A stretch of 64,000 nucleotides of DNA from Hymenobacter sp. DG01 (GCF_006352025.1 NZ_CP040936.1:2046001-2110000), one strand, 5' to 3'; positions 34,004 to 43,023 are shown, counted from the stretch's first letter. The notes: a model not told the origin generated them from the letters alone. A program made the numbers and translations.

Positions 34004-36163
34004 TTATTGTTTGCTCCCCGGGGTGGACGGGGCGGTGCTGTTCCATTTTTGCTGCCAGCGGGGGTAGTCGCGGCTGAGCAGCTTGGCGGGCCACACGCCG
34101 GCGTAGGCGTAGCCGGTGCGGCGCTCGTATTCGATGTCGGAGAGCTTCGGCCGGGGCTTGGAGTCGCGGCCGACGTAGATGGGCTGGTTAGTTTGCAGGT
34201 CGTAGAAGCGGGCCCAGATGGTGGAGCCAGCTTCCGGCAGAATCACCCGGTCAAAACCTTTCGGCTGTTTGGGGTCGGGTTGGTCCTTGACGGTATAGCC
34301 CGTGATTTTCACCGATTCCAGCCAGGCCACGGCCGCCTCCACGCTTTTCCTGATGGCGGGGGTAGGGTTTTCGGTGTCCATCAGAAACTGCACGATGTAC
34401 ACAGTTTCCATTCCGCTCAAGGAGGCCAGTTCGAAGGCGCGGGCTTTTACCGGCTGAAAGGTTTTCTCGTCGTGCTGGGCACACCAGGCCGTGAGCTTGC
34501 CCTTCTGCACATACTGGGTTTTCAGGATGCACTCAATGCCACGGGCTACGGCCTGGGTGGCGGGGGCTACCAGGCTGCCATCTACTACTTCCAGGCCGTT
34601 GGTGCGGCGGCTCACGTCGCGGAGCACCTGCAGGGCCCGCACCATGGCGTTATCGTTGTAGGTGATGTAGTGGCGGTAGCTGCTGGAATCGGGGTAGTAC
34701 TGCGGGAAGCCGCCGGTGCGCTGCTGCATCCGGAGCAGGTAGCGGACGCCTTTTTCGGCGGCGACTTTGTAGGCGGCGTTGCCAGTGGTTTTGTAGGCGC
34801 CGGCCAAGTAGCGAATCTCGCGGGTGGTGGCCTCGTTGTCGATGGTGGCGTCGTTGCGGCCGGAGTCGTCGCGGGTGGCGGCTTCTTCAGCCACTGTCAT
34901 CGGGTGGTCATACTTCACCTTGATGTTGTTCACCATCTTGGGCCAGCCGCCAACCGTGCGCTGGTAGATTAGCATGCGCTCGGCCACTGAATCGACCTTG
35001 GGAGCCGCAACGGGGGTAGGGTTGCCGGTGGAAGCTATGGCCGTGGCTTCAGGCTTCGGCGCAGTTGAGTACTTATCTGGCCCGCCGAGGTTGGAGGGCT
35101 TCAGTGGCACCGTGGCTGGCTTGCCCGACTTCGGGTACCAGCGCCCCCCGAAGGTCCAATCAGCGTTGATGCAGCGGGGTTTCGGGGCGTTTTTGGCTGA
35201 GCTCAGGTTGTTGCTGAACCAGGCATAGTCGCCGCCTTTGCGGTGGTTGTTGTGGTAGTACACGCGGCGGCCCCACTGTTTGGCTCCGGGCCCCGATTGG
35301 GCCCAGTAGATGTCGGCATCGGCCATATTCTCCCCAAAGCTGCAGTTCACGAGGTAGAACTGGGCCTCGCGGTGGAAGCGCCCCAGCTTGAAGCCAGCGT
35401 CGCCCTCAAAGGAGCAGTTCCGGAGCACCGTTTTCGAGTCCTCGTCGCTGGAGCCGTCGTGCCAGATGGCCGCGTTGGGGTTGTGGCAAATGAAGCGGCA
35501 GTTTTCGGCGTAGGCCCAGCCCCGGGGGCAGTAGAAATCTACCCCACCTTCCATGGTGCAATCCTTGAAGTAGTACAAACCCGCATCCACGTCCCAGGGG
35601 CTGACGGTGTCGCCGCCGAGGGCGCGGAAAGTGCAATGCTTCACCACGAGGCGGGTAGTGCCGGGCATGGTGCGCAGGGCCATCTGGTGGCCGGTTTTAC
35701 TGATGGTTTTCTTGCCGCTGGGCTCCGTGGGGCAGTCGATTACTACCCCCTCCGGCGCGTCAAACCCGTAGCTGTTGATGACGGTGAGATTTTCCAGGGT
35801 GATGTCAGGCGAGTTGCGCATGTTCAGCGTCGCCACGCCCCAGTCGTCCTGACCCGCCACCGGGTCGCAGCGCCAGGCGTCGCGGGCCTGAGCCGAAGTC
35901 AGGACAACGCCCTTCTCGCTCTGGCCCTTGAGGATGATGTTCTGCTTGCCATCGAGGAAGACCTTCTCGCGGTAGGTGCCATTTTTGATGTACACCGTGC
36001 GCGGCTTAGTCGCCTCGTTGGGCAGGCTGTTGATGGCGGCCTGGATGGTCCGGAATTGCCCCGAACCATCCGCCGACACCGTTACCTGCTGGGCCCGGGC
36101 CGATAAGATTCCCATTTCCCCAACCCCCGCCAGCAGGAACAGCAGTACCAATAGTCTTTTCAT
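34004..36163 (-). CDS. Secreted pectin methylesterase-pectate lyase fusion (CE8-PL10)
   Basis: A 719-aa two-domain enzyme with a signal peptide (MKRLLVLLFLLAG..., cleavage near ARAQ). Residues about 25-340 form a right-handed beta helix of the pectinesterase family: DGSGQFRTIQAAINSLP opens it, and SPWDVDAGLYYFKDC, MEGGVDFYCPRGWAY and KLGRFHREAQFYL hold the presumed catalytic Asp pair and Arg. A Pro/Ala-rich linker follows. Residues about 395-700 match PL10 pectate lyase: GGWPKM, DDSGRNDATIDNEATTREI and GGFPQYYPD. De-esterification and cleavage in one protein would act on methylated homogalacturonan. The product feeds kdgF 30 bases upstream in the same transcript. Confidence 0.87.
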   Translation of the reverse strand: MKRLLVLLFLLAGVGEMGILSARAQQVTVSADGSGQFRTIQAAINSLPNEATKPRTVYIKNGTYREKVFLDGKQNIILKGQSEKGVVLTSAQARDAWRCDPVAGQDDWGVATLNMRNSPDITLENLTVINSYGFDAPEGVVIDCPTEPSGKKTISKTGHQMALRTMPGTTRLVVKHCTFRALGGDTVSPWDVDAGLYYFKDCTMEGGVDFYCPRGWAYAENCRFICHNPNAAIWHDGSSDEDSKTVLRNCSFEGDAGFKLGRFHREAQFYLVNCSFGENMADADIYWAQSGPGAKQWGRRVYYHNNHRKGGDYAWFSNNLSSAKNAPKPRCINADWTFGGRWYPKSGKPATVPLKPSNLGGPDKYSTAPKPEATAIASTGNPTPVAAPKVDSVAERMLIYQRTVGGWPKMVNNIKVKYDHPMTVAEEAATRDDSGRNDATIDNEATTREIRYLAGAYKTTGNAAYKVAAEKGVRYLLRMQQRTGGFPQYYPDSSSYRHYITYNDNAMVRALQVLRDVSRRTNGLEVVDGSLVAPATQAVARGIECILKTQYVQKGKLTAWCAQHDEKTFQPVKARAFELASLSGMETVYIVQFLMDTENPTPAIRKSVEAAVAWLESVKITGYTVKDQPDPKQPKGFDRVILPEAGSTIWARFYDLQTNQPIYVGRDSKPRPKLSDIEYERRTGYAYAGVWPAKLLSRDYPRWQQKWNSTAPSTPGSKQ

Positions 36164-36193
36164 ATAGCGCAGCACACAAGCAGCCTCCGGCCG

Positions 36194-36523
36194 TTACACA
36201 AAATCTTCCCGCATGGGGCTGAACGAATCGAGCAGCACGCCGGCTTCCAGGCACTCCACGCCGTGCCACACATCGGGGGCGGCGTAGAATGTGTCGCCGG
36301 CCCGCAGCACCAGCTCCTCCTCTCCTACCGTGCACCGGAACACCCCGCTTTCCACGTAGGTAATCTGGGAGTGCACGTGGTGGTGCCGCGCCCCGATGCC
36401 GCCCGTTTCAAAGGCTACTTTCACCAGCATCAGATCAGGCCCATAGGCCAGAATTCGGCGCTGCACACCTTCGCCCACCGTAAGCCAGGTAGGGTTTTCG
36501 GGGGTAGGAAAGGCTGGATTCAT
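36194..36523 (-). CDS. kdgF: Cupin that opens unsaturated uronate (KdgF)
   Basis: A 109-aa single-domain cupin. GEGVQRRILAYGPDLMLVKV, GARHHHVHSQITYVESG and ECLEAGVLLDSFSPMREDFV follow KdgF almost block for block. The metal ligands are the histidines at about 47-51, Gln 53 and His 87. KdgF linearises the 4,5-unsaturated galacturonate released by pectate lyases to 5-keto-4-deoxyuronate, which KduI then isomerises. It is read just before the CE8-PL10 gene, which produces unsaturated ends. Confidence 0.9.
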   Translation of the reverse strand: MNPAFPTPENPTWLTVGEGVQRRILAYGPDLMLVKVAFETGGIGARHHHVHSQITYVESGVFRCTVGEEELVLRAGDTFYAAPDVWHGVECLEAGVLLDSFSPMREDFV

Positions 36524-36593
36524 GAGGTCAGATGGGGAAAGGATAAATGGTGACGGGTGACAGTTAGATGGTGAGAGGAAGCGGGAGAGTCGG

Positions 36594-36705
36594 GTGTCAT
36601 CCTGAGCGGAGCGAAGGACCTCTACCGCTTCGTTGTAGCGGCGGAATTACCCTCTACAGAGGTCCTTCGACACTGGCTTGATGCGCCACCCGCCCAGGAT
36701 GACAC
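36594..36705. repeat. Intergenic palindromic repeat, copy 8
   Basis: The left arm gtgtcatcctgagcggagcg continues aaggacctct; the right arm has agaggtccttcg, then an unpaired stretch containing gcttgatgcgc, then cccaggatgacac. It shares its core with the copies at 826 and 6470. It lies between susD1 and kdgF. Confidence 0.85.
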
Positions 36706-36754
36706 TTACTTTCTCTTCTCTCCTTCCACCTTGCCCATCACTTTAGCACTCTTG

Positions 36755-38605
36755 TTAATAACCGGAGTTCTGAACCAGAGCGGGGTCGGAGGCCAGGGTG
36801 CTCTGCGGAATTGGGAGCAGCTCCTTGCCCTGGCCGGGCACGTACTCGGCGGCCAGGCCGGCCCCGGTGCTGGCAGCCGTGGTGGTGCCCAAAGTGAAGG
36901 AAGTACCGGCCGGGCGCAGGTTGGCCAGGTAGGCCGCATCAATGGCCTGGCGCCAGTTCACGCGCACCGTGCCCGCGGGAGCCGCGTTGGGCGTGGGCGA
37001 AGGCCGGTAGAACGAGCGGGTCCACTGCACGGGGCCGGCGGCCGGGGTTTTGAAGTACATGTACTGGGGCACGTTCTGGTACGGCGCCTGCGCCCGGGCC
37101 AGCTTCTCGATATCGGCCTTTACCTCGTTCATGCGGGTAGCAAACAGGTTCCAGCGGATCAGGTCGTACTTGCGGATGCCTTCGCCGCCAAACTCCAGGT
37201 AACGCTCATTGACCAGGGCGTTAAAGAAGCTTTCCTTGGAAGCCAGGTTCAGACCGGCCGCGGCCTTGGCGGCCGTACCAAACGCGCGGGTGCGTACCTG
37301 CAACAGGGCCTCCCGGGCCGCCTGGGTGGGGCCGTTCAGCTCGTTTTCCGCCTCGGCAAACATCAGGACCACATCCGAGAAGCGAATCAGCGGCCAGTTG
37401 TAGCCCAGGTAGTTGCTGGAGCCCGTCACGAGCGGAATGTGCCAGTCGCGGCGGAACTTGCCGTCGGCCACCACGTTCAGGGCCACCCCCGAGAAGAAGG
37501 TGCTGGTGCTGGCCATGCCGTAGGTGGCAATGGTTACGGGCAGGCGGGTATCGGTAGAGTCGAAGGCGTAGAAGTAGGTAGGCGCAATGACCATAGCACC
37601 CTGGGTAGAGCCGTAGGCGCTGCTGGCGTTCTGCAGACGCGGGCCGTTGTAGTAGCCCAGCTTGCTGTCGGAAACCGAGTTAGAGCCACCCGCCCCTACC
37701 TGGAACAGGATTTCGTTGGCGGCTTCGGCACGCTGCTCGTTAATGCTCTTGAATACTTCCTGGAAGCTTGGGTTCAGCCGGTGCTCGGTGGGCCGGGCCA
37801 TCAGCTCGGCGCATTCCTGGCGGGCAATGCGGTAGTACTCCTGGTAGTCAGTGGGGCGCACCATCTGGGCACCTTTCAGGGAGTAGCCGCCACGGTACAG
37901 GGCCAGGCGGGCGCGCAGGGCCTTCACAGCGCCTTTGGTAATCCGCTCGTTGGCCGTGCCGGCAGCCGAGCGCCAGGGCACCAGCTTCTGGGCCTGGGCC
38001 AGGTCGGCAATGAGGCGGGTCAGGGTTTCGTTGCGGTCAGCGTTGGGCAGGTTGAAGTCCTGGCCCGACACCGAGGGCGTGAACTGAGCCGGCACGTCGC
38101 CCCAGTTCCGGATCAGCTCAAAGAAATACTGCGCCCGCAGGGTCAGGGCCTCGCCGTGCAGGCGGTGCAGGGCGGCCGTGTCGGCGGCCGAGCCGCTGGT
38201 GTAGAGCGCCATCTGCGGAATCTGCTGAATGCAGATGTTGGCGCGCTCCACGCCCTGGTAGAGCTGGTTCCAGGGGTTGGTAATTTCGGTGTTAGTCGAG
38301 AGGGCTTTGTAGCGGGCTATGCTGCGGCGCTGCCCGTCGGGGGCGCCCGGCGAACCAATCATCTCGTCGGTATCCACGGAGTAGTACAGGCTCACGCGCT
38401 GCCCGTAGCCATTGTCGCCCGAGAGGGGGTCGTAGGCCCCGATAACGGCGGTGGTGGCGCCGGCCACGGTGCTGAACACGTAGGCCGTGGTGTTGAGGGC
38501 TACCGGCTCTACATCCAAGAAATCTTTGCAGGACGATACCAGCCCGGCGGTTCCGGTAAGCGCCAGGGCGGCAGCTACGGCCCGGAAGGGGAAGGAGGAT
38601 TTCAT
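36755..38605 (-). CDS. SusD/RagB-family glycan-binding lipoprotein
   Basis: A 616-aa surface lipoprotein that should cap the SusC pore encoded just upstream. The signal ends in a lipobox (GLVSSC, Cys about 26) followed by KDFLDVEP, the usual SusD start. NPWNQLYQGVERANICI and the TPR-like ALRAQYFFELIRNWGDVP block are typical, and the C-terminus has EGIRKYDLIRWN. Length is slightly above average. Its partner SusC is broken (see the pseudogene entry), so it may be without a working pore. Confidence 0.92.
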   Translation of the reverse strand: MKSSFPFRAVAAALALTGTAGLVSSCKDFLDVEPVALNTTAYVFSTVAGATTAVIGAYDPLSGDNGYGQRVSLYYSVDTDEMIGSPGAPDGQRRSIARYKALSTNTEITNPWNQLYQGVERANICIQQIPQMALYTSGSAADTAALHRLHGEALTLRAQYFFELIRNWGDVPAQFTPSVSGQDFNLPNADRNETLTRLIADLAQAQKLVPWRSAAGTANERITKGAVKALRARLALYRGGYSLKGAQMVRPTDYQEYYRIARQECAELMARPTEHRLNPSFQEVFKSINEQRAEAANEILFQVGAGGSNSVSDSKLGYYNGPRLQNASSAYGSTQGAMVIAPTYFYAFDSTDTRLPVTIATYGMASTSTFFSGVALNVVADGKFRRDWHIPLVTGSSNYLGYNWPLIRFSDVVLMFAEAENELNGPTQAAREALLQVRTRAFGTAAKAAAGLNLASKESFFNALVNERYLEFGGEGIRKYDLIRWNLFATRMNEVKADIEKLARAQAPYQNVPQYMYFKTPAAGPVQWTRSFYRPSPTPNAAPAGTVRVNWRQAIDAAYLANLRPAGTSFTLGTTTAASTGAGLAAEYVPGQGKELLPIPQSTLASDPALVQNSGY

Positions 38606-38635
38606 ATGCTGAAGTGGGAATGCAGTGGGTGGGAA

Positions 38636-40180
38636 TTACAGGGCCAGGTTCACGCCGAACAGGAAGGCGCGGCTGCGGGGGTAGGCGGCGTAGTCAACGC
38701 CGGGCGTGAGCGGCGACGAGCGGCGGGTGTTCACCTCGGGGTCGTAGCCGGTGTATTTCGTGAAGGTGTACAGGTTGTTCAGGGTCACGTAGAAGCGCGC
38801 CTGGGTCAGCTTCACGGGCGCAATCAGGGCCTTGGGCAGCGAGTAACCGATGGTTACGTTGTTCACGCGCAGGAACGAGCCGTTCTCCACGGCCCAGGAG
38901 TGCAGGAAGTAGCGCTGGGTGGGGCTCCAGATTTTGGCGTTCTGGTTTACCTGGCGCAGGGTGTTCAGGTCCGTAATCCGGCTGCCATCGGGGTTAATGG
39001 TGCGGTAGCGGTCCTCCATAATGCCCAGTACGTTGCTGTACACGGTGTTGGGCGTGTTCGAGGTAAACTCAATCTTATTGGCGTTGTACACATCGTTGCC
39101 CAGCACGAAGTTGAGGAAGATGCTGGCATCGAAGTTCTTGTAAGTAAACTGCTGGTTCAGGCCGCCCGTTACTTTGGGGTTGGCATTGCCGATTACCTGC
39201 TGATCCTGGTCGTTTACTACCCCGTCGTTGTTGAGGTCCTTAAGGCGGATTACGCCGGGCTGCGCCACCTGCCCTACCGCGGTGCCCGAGGGCAGCAGAC
39301 CCAACTTCGGAATCCAGAGGTTGGTAGCCGGATTAAAGCCCTCAAAGTCGTCGGCGGTGTAGAAGCCGTCGGTGACGTAACCGTACATCTCCCCTACCGG
39401 GCGCCCTACCTGCGCCTTAAAGTCGGCGGCGGAGGCAAAGTTGGAGCCGGCCCAGCCCGAGTTGATGGGGGTAATTTCGCGCAGGTCGCCGCCCAGGCTT
39501 TCAATGCGGCCACGGTTCATGGAGGCGTTGGCGGTGGCTGTCCAGGTGAAGTTGGGCTTGTTGAAGATGGTGCCCGTCAGCTGCAGCTCAATACCCTTGT
39601 TCGAGGTTTTGCCTACGTTCTGCAGCTGGCTGGTGTAGCCCAGGAAGGGCGGAATGGGCACGTTGATGAGCAGGTCGGTGGTGGTGTTGTAGTACACGTC
39701 GCCGGTAAACTGCACCCGGTTGTCCCACAGGGCCAGGTCAATGCCCAGGTCGCGGGAGGTGGTTACTTCCCACTTCAGGTTGGGGTTGGGCAGGGTGGTA
39801 GCCGTAGCGCCCAGCACCTGCGCATGGTTGAGGTAGTAAGGCGCACTGCCGGCCGCGAACAGCTGGTCGTAGAGGAAGTCGCCGATGCGGTTGTTACCCG
39901 CCTGCCCGTAGCTCAGGCGCAGCTTCAGATCCGATACGCCCGACACATCCGTAAAGAAGTTTTCCTTGGAGATACGCCACGCCGCCGAAGCACCGGGGAA
40001 GAAGCCCCATCGGTTGCCTTCCTTGAACTTCGAGGAGCCATCGGCCCGGAAGGTGCCCGTGAACAGGTACTTGTCGTCGTAGGAGTAGGTGAGGCGACCA
40101 AAGCCCGAGAGCAGCCGGAAGTTCTGCGGAATATCGGTGCGGGGCAGTACGGGCTGGGCCGTTACGCCGGAGGGCAACAC
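38636..40180 (-). CDS. SusC C-terminal fragment (barrel)
   Basis: Open frame for the distal barrel of the broken receptor: SYDDKYLFTGTFRADGSSKF, LRLSYGQAGNNRIGDF and RFYVTLNNLYTFTKYTGYDP are standard SusC strands. The nominal TTG start at 40180 is an artefact of the frame change, and no signal peptide is present, so any product would not be exported correctly. Confidence 0.6.
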   Translation of the reverse strand: MLPSGVTAQPVLPRTDIPQNFRLLSGFGRLTYSYDDKYLFTGTFRADGSSKFKEGNRWGFFPGASAAWRISKENFFTDVSGVSDLKLRLSYGQAGNNRIGDFLYDQLFAAGSAPYYLNHAQVLGATATTLPNPNLKWEVTTSRDLGIDLALWDNRVQFTGDVYYNTTTDLLINVPIPPFLGYTSQLQNVGKTSNKGIELQLTGTIFNKPNFTWTATANASMNRGRIESLGGDLREITPINSGWAGSNFASAADFKAQVGRPVGEMYGYVTDGFYTADDFEGFNPATNLWIPKLGLLPSGTAVGQVAQPGVIRLKDLNNDGVVNDQDQQVIGNANPKVTGGLNQQFTYKNFDASIFLNFVLGNDVYNANKIEFTSNTPNTVYSNVLGIMEDRYRTINPDGSRITDLNTLRQVNQNAKIWSPTQRYFLHSWAVENGSFLRVNNVTIGYSLPKALIAPVKLTQARFYVTLNNLYTFTKYTGYDPEVNTRRSSPLTPGVDYAAYPRSRAFLFGVNLAL

Positions 40181-41190
40181 ACCTTGGTTGATGTTGGCCC
40201 AGGCCCGCTCAGCGGTAATATCCAGGGGCAGGTAGTTTGCTGGAAGGCGTCGCGCCCGAAAGCTTCGTCCTGCCAGTCCAGGAAGGGCGAGTTGCGGGCC
40301 CGCGCCAGGGTGTCGCTGAGGTAGTTGGAGGAGCCAAACAGGCGGCGGTAGGTTTCCAGGCTGCCGCTGCCGGTAGCGCCTACCTGCTGGGAGCGTTCAA
40401 ACTGGTAGTCGAGGTAGTCCTGGGGGTTCAGCACGTCCAGCTTCCTGGCCAGGCGCCGGAAGCCGGCAAAGCCGTTGTAGCTGATGACCGTTTTGCCCTC
40501 AATACCCTTCTTGGTGGTAATGATGACAACACCGTTGGCCCCGCGCGCCCCGTAGATGGCCGTGGCCGAGGCATCCTTCAGCACGTCAACGGAGGCAATA
40601 TCCTGGGGCGCAATAACGGCCAGGGCATTTTCAATCTGAATGCCATCCACCACGTAAAGCGGGGAGTTGTCCTGGGTGATGGAGCCGCCGCCCCGCACCC
40701 GCACCCGCACATCGAGGTTGCCGGGCGTGCCTTCCGAAGACGTGAGCTGCACACCCGCCAGGCGGCCGGTCAGGGCCTCAGCGGCCGAGTTTACCGGGAT
40801 GTCCTTGATCTGCTGGGCACTCACCGACGATACGGAGCCCGTCACGTCGCGGCGCTGCACGGCCTGGTAGCCGATTACTACTACGTCGTCGAGGGTTTTG
40901 CTGTCTTCTTTCAGCGTGATGCTCAGGTCGGTGCGCGTGCCCACGGCTACCTCATAGGGCAGGAAACCGATGTAGCTGAAGCGCAGAGTAGCATTGGCCG
41001 GCACGGCCAGCACAAAGCGGCCATCGGCATCGGTGGTAGCGCCGGCCATAGTGCCTTTCACCACTACCGTTACGCCAGGCAGGGCCTCACCCTTATCCGA
41101 CTTAACGACGCCCTGCACGCGCTGTTGCTGCGCCCAGGACGGTGCTGCTACCGCCAATAGCGGGGCCAGCAACAGTAGATTTCTTTTCAT
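40162..41190 (-). CDS. SusC N-terminal fragment (signal, plug)
   Basis: Open frame for the proximal part of the broken receptor, 342 aa. The first 320 residues are good SusC sequence, with MKRNLLLLAPLLAVAAPSWAQ as signal peptide and VDVLKDASATAIYGARGANG in the plug. The last 22 residues (TCPWILPLSGPGPTSTK onward) are out of frame and read to a chance stop. Confidence 0.6.
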   Translation of the reverse strand: MKRNLLLLAPLLAVAAPSWAQQQRVQGVVKSDKGEALPGVTVVVKGTMAGATTDADGRFVLAVPANATLRFSYIGFLPYEVAVGTRTDLSITLKEDSKTLDDVVVIGYQAVQRRDVTGSVSSVSAQQIKDIPVNSAAEALTGRLAGVQLTSSEGTPGNLDVRVRVRGGGSITQDNSPLYVVDGIQIENALAVIAPQDIASVDVLKDASATAIYGARGANGVVIITTKKGIEGKTVISYNGFAGFRRLARKLDVLNPQDYLDYQFERSQQVGATGSGSLETYRRLFGSSNYLSDTLARARNSPFLDWQDEAFGRDAFQQTTCPWILPLSGPGPTSTKVCCPPA

Positions 41191-41238
41191 GACGTAGAGT
41201 GTGTGGGAATTGAGTGGGAATTGGAGCGCGGTGGGCCG

Positions 41239-42069
41239 TTAGCGCATGTCCGTCAGCGGGGCGGGGTCCATATCGGTGTATTCCTGGTTTTCGCCGCCCA
41301 TACCCCAGATGAAGGTGTAGCCGGCCGTGCCGCAGCCCGAGTGAATAGACCACGGGGGCGAAAGGATGGCCTGCCCCTCTCCTACCCACAGATGGCGGGT
41401 TTCCTGGGGCTGGCCCATGAGGTGGAGCACGCGCTGGCTCTCGGGCAGATCAAAGTAGAGGTAGGCCTCCATGCGCCGGTCGTGGGTGTGGGCAGGCATG
41501 GTGTTCCAGACGCTACCGCTGTGCAGCTGGGTCAGGCCCATCACGAGTTGGCAGCTCTGGATGCCCTCGGAGTAGATGTACTTATAAATAGTGCGCTGAT
41601 TGGCGGTTTCCAGCGCGCCCATGGTTACCGGCGTGGCTTCGGCCTGGGTCATGCGGGTAGTGGGGTACACGGCATGGGCAGGGGTAGAGAGCAGGTAAAA
41701 CTTGGCGGGCTCGGCGGCATCCTGGCTGGCGAAGGTTACCTCGCGCGCCTCTTTACCCACGTAGAGGCAGTCCTGGCGGCCCAACTCGTAGGCGGTGCCA
41801 TCCACGGTTACGGTGCCGGCGGCTCCGGTATTCAGAACGCCCAGCTCGCGGCGCTGCAGGAAGTATTCGGCCTTCAGGTTCTCGGGGCAGGGTAGCGTAA
41901 TGGCTTCCTGCGTGGGCATCACCCCACCCACAATCATGCGGTCGTAGTGGGTGTACACCAGCTCGATTTCGCCGGCCACGAAGAGGCTTTCAATCAGGAA
42001 GTTTTCGCGCAGCTCGGCCGAGCTCATGCCCGCCGTTTCGCGGGGCCCGATGGCATATCGTTGGGTCAT
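41239..42069 (-). CDS. kduI: 5-dehydro-4-deoxy-D-glucuronate isomerase
   Basis: Zinc cupin that converts 5-keto-4-deoxyuronate (DKI) to 2,5-diketo-3-deoxygluconate (DKII). The 276-aa product has FLIESLFVAGEIELVYTHYD, LGVLNTGAAGTVTVDG, MPAHTHDRRMEAYLYFDLP with the zinc histidines and Glu, and the C-terminal WSIHSGCGTAGYTFIWGMGG and NQEYTDMD. It lies between kduD and the broken susC on the same strand. Confidence 0.95.
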   Translation of the reverse strand: MTQRYAIGPRETAGMSSAELRENFLIESLFVAGEIELVYTHYDRMIVGGVMPTQEAITLPCPENLKAEYFLQRRELGVLNTGAAGTVTVDGTAYELGRQDCLYVGKEAREVTFASQDAAEPAKFYLLSTPAHAVYPTTRMTQAEATPVTMGALETANQRTIYKYIYSEGIQSCQLVMGLTQLHSGSVWNTMPAHTHDRRMEAYLYFDLPESQRVLHLMGQPQETRHLWVGEGQAILSPPWSIHSGCGTAGYTFIWGMGGENQEYTDMDPAPLTDMR

Positions 42070-42205
42070 GGAGTAGCTGGGTATTTGAGAAACTGAGCAA
42101 GCAGGGCAGCTCAGTAGGTGGACACAGAAAGGGGGGGGGTAGAGCGAAAACAGGGTTCTAACGGAAGCGAGCAGACAATTCAGTTACTCAGCTTACCTAG
42201 TTATT

Positions 42206-42976
42206 CTATCGTCCCATCCAGCCGCCATCGACGGTGAGGATGGTGCCGTGGATGTAGTCGGAAGCGGCCGAAGCCAGAAAAACAGTGGGGGCTTTAAAGT
42301 CCTGGGGGGTGCCCCAGCGCCCGGCCGGAATGCGGGCGAGAATGCTCTGGGAGCGGTCGGGGTCCTGGCGCAGGGCCTGGGTGTTATCGGTGGCGATGTA
42401 GCCGGGGGCAATGGCATTCACGTTCACGCCGCGGCCGGCCCACTCATTGGCCAGGGCTTTCACCAGGGAGCCGATGGCGCCCTTGCTGGCCGCGTAGCCC
42501 GGCACGTTGATGCCGCCCTGAAACGTGAGCAGGGAAGCCGTGAAGATGATTTTGCCCGCGCCCTGCTCCAGCATGCGCCCACCCAGGGCACGCGCCAGCC
42601 GAAACGGAGCATCCAGGTTGATGGCCAGCACGTTGTCCCAGAGCTCATCGGCGTGCTCAGCGGCAGGGGCGCGCTGAATGGTGCCGGCGTTGTTAACCAG
42701 TATATCAATGCGGGGGAAATCCTGCTGCACCCGATTGATGAAGGCATCAACCTGCTCGCGCTGGCTGAAATCGGCCTGGTAAGCGTAGAACTGCCGGCCC
42801 AGGGCCTGCACCTGCTGCTGCGTTTCGGAGCCGCTCAAGGCCAGGGAGGCCGATACTCCGATGATGTCGGCGCCGGCCTCCGCCAGTCCGAGTGCCATAG
42901 CCTGCCCGATTCCCTTGTTACAGCCCGTTACAAGGGCTATTTTACCAGACAAATCGAACCAGGAAGCAGCAGACAT
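42206..42976 (-). CDS. kduD: 2-dehydro-3-deoxy-D-gluconate 5-dehydrogenase
   Basis: SDR that reduces DKII to 2-keto-3-deoxygluconate, so joining the unsaturated uronate branch to kdgK. The 256-aa product has VTGCNKGIGQAMALGL (cofactor loop), LVNNAGTIQRAPAAEH (the last block typical of KduD), and the catalytic YAASKGA. It ends in the SDR C-terminus TVDGGWMGR. It is divergent from the LacI-family regulator. Confidence 0.93.
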   Translation of the reverse strand: MSAASWFDLSGKIALVTGCNKGIGQAMALGLAEAGADIIGVSASLALSGSETQQQVQALGRQFYAYQADFSQREQVDAFINRVQQDFPRIDILVNNAGTIQRAPAAEHADELWDNVLAINLDAPFRLARALGGRMLEQGAGKIIFTASLLTFQGGINVPGYAASKGAIGSLVKALANEWAGRGVNVNAIAPGYIATDNTQALRQDPDRSQSILARIPAGRWGTPQDFKAPTVFLASAASDYIHGTILTVDGGWMGR

Positions 42977-43015
42977 ACGCAGGGAGGTTTATAAACTTTT
43001 CGGAGAAATCCGGTG

Positions 43016-43023
43016 TACTTTTG
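43016..43023 (+). promoter_or_regulatory. Possible -7 box toward the LacI-family gene
   Basis: TACTTTTG matches TAnnTTTG exactly; a second candidate, TACTTTTC, lies at 43186. The -33 element is not clear for either. The first lies upstream of the 31-bp operator candidate, which would then sit in the transcribed leader. Confidence 0.35.

Larger units (their letters stand above)
38636..41190 (-). pseudogene. SusC-like TonB-dependent receptor, frameshifted with internal deletion
   Basis: Two frames together make one incomplete SusC. The first (41190 to 40162) holds the signal peptide, carboxypeptidase-like domain (VVKSDKGEALPGVTVVVKG), DVVVIGYQ box and plug, and runs to GRDAFQQT. The second (open from about 40240 to 38636) starts within the barrel at NYLPLDITAERAW and ends with YAAYPRSRAFLFGVNLAL. 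The switch lies near 40233-40245. Compared with the intact SusC at 52520, about 200 residues of the plug-barrel junction and first strands are missing at this point. Either a real deletion or an assembly error explains it; as it stands no functional pore can be made. Confidence 0.85.

Noticed and set aside
36731..40324. A very long + strand open frame opposite susD1 and the broken susC
   Set aside because: It is antisense to clear SusD/SusC sequence, low in complexity and rich in G, A, V and R. High GC with biased third positions explains it.
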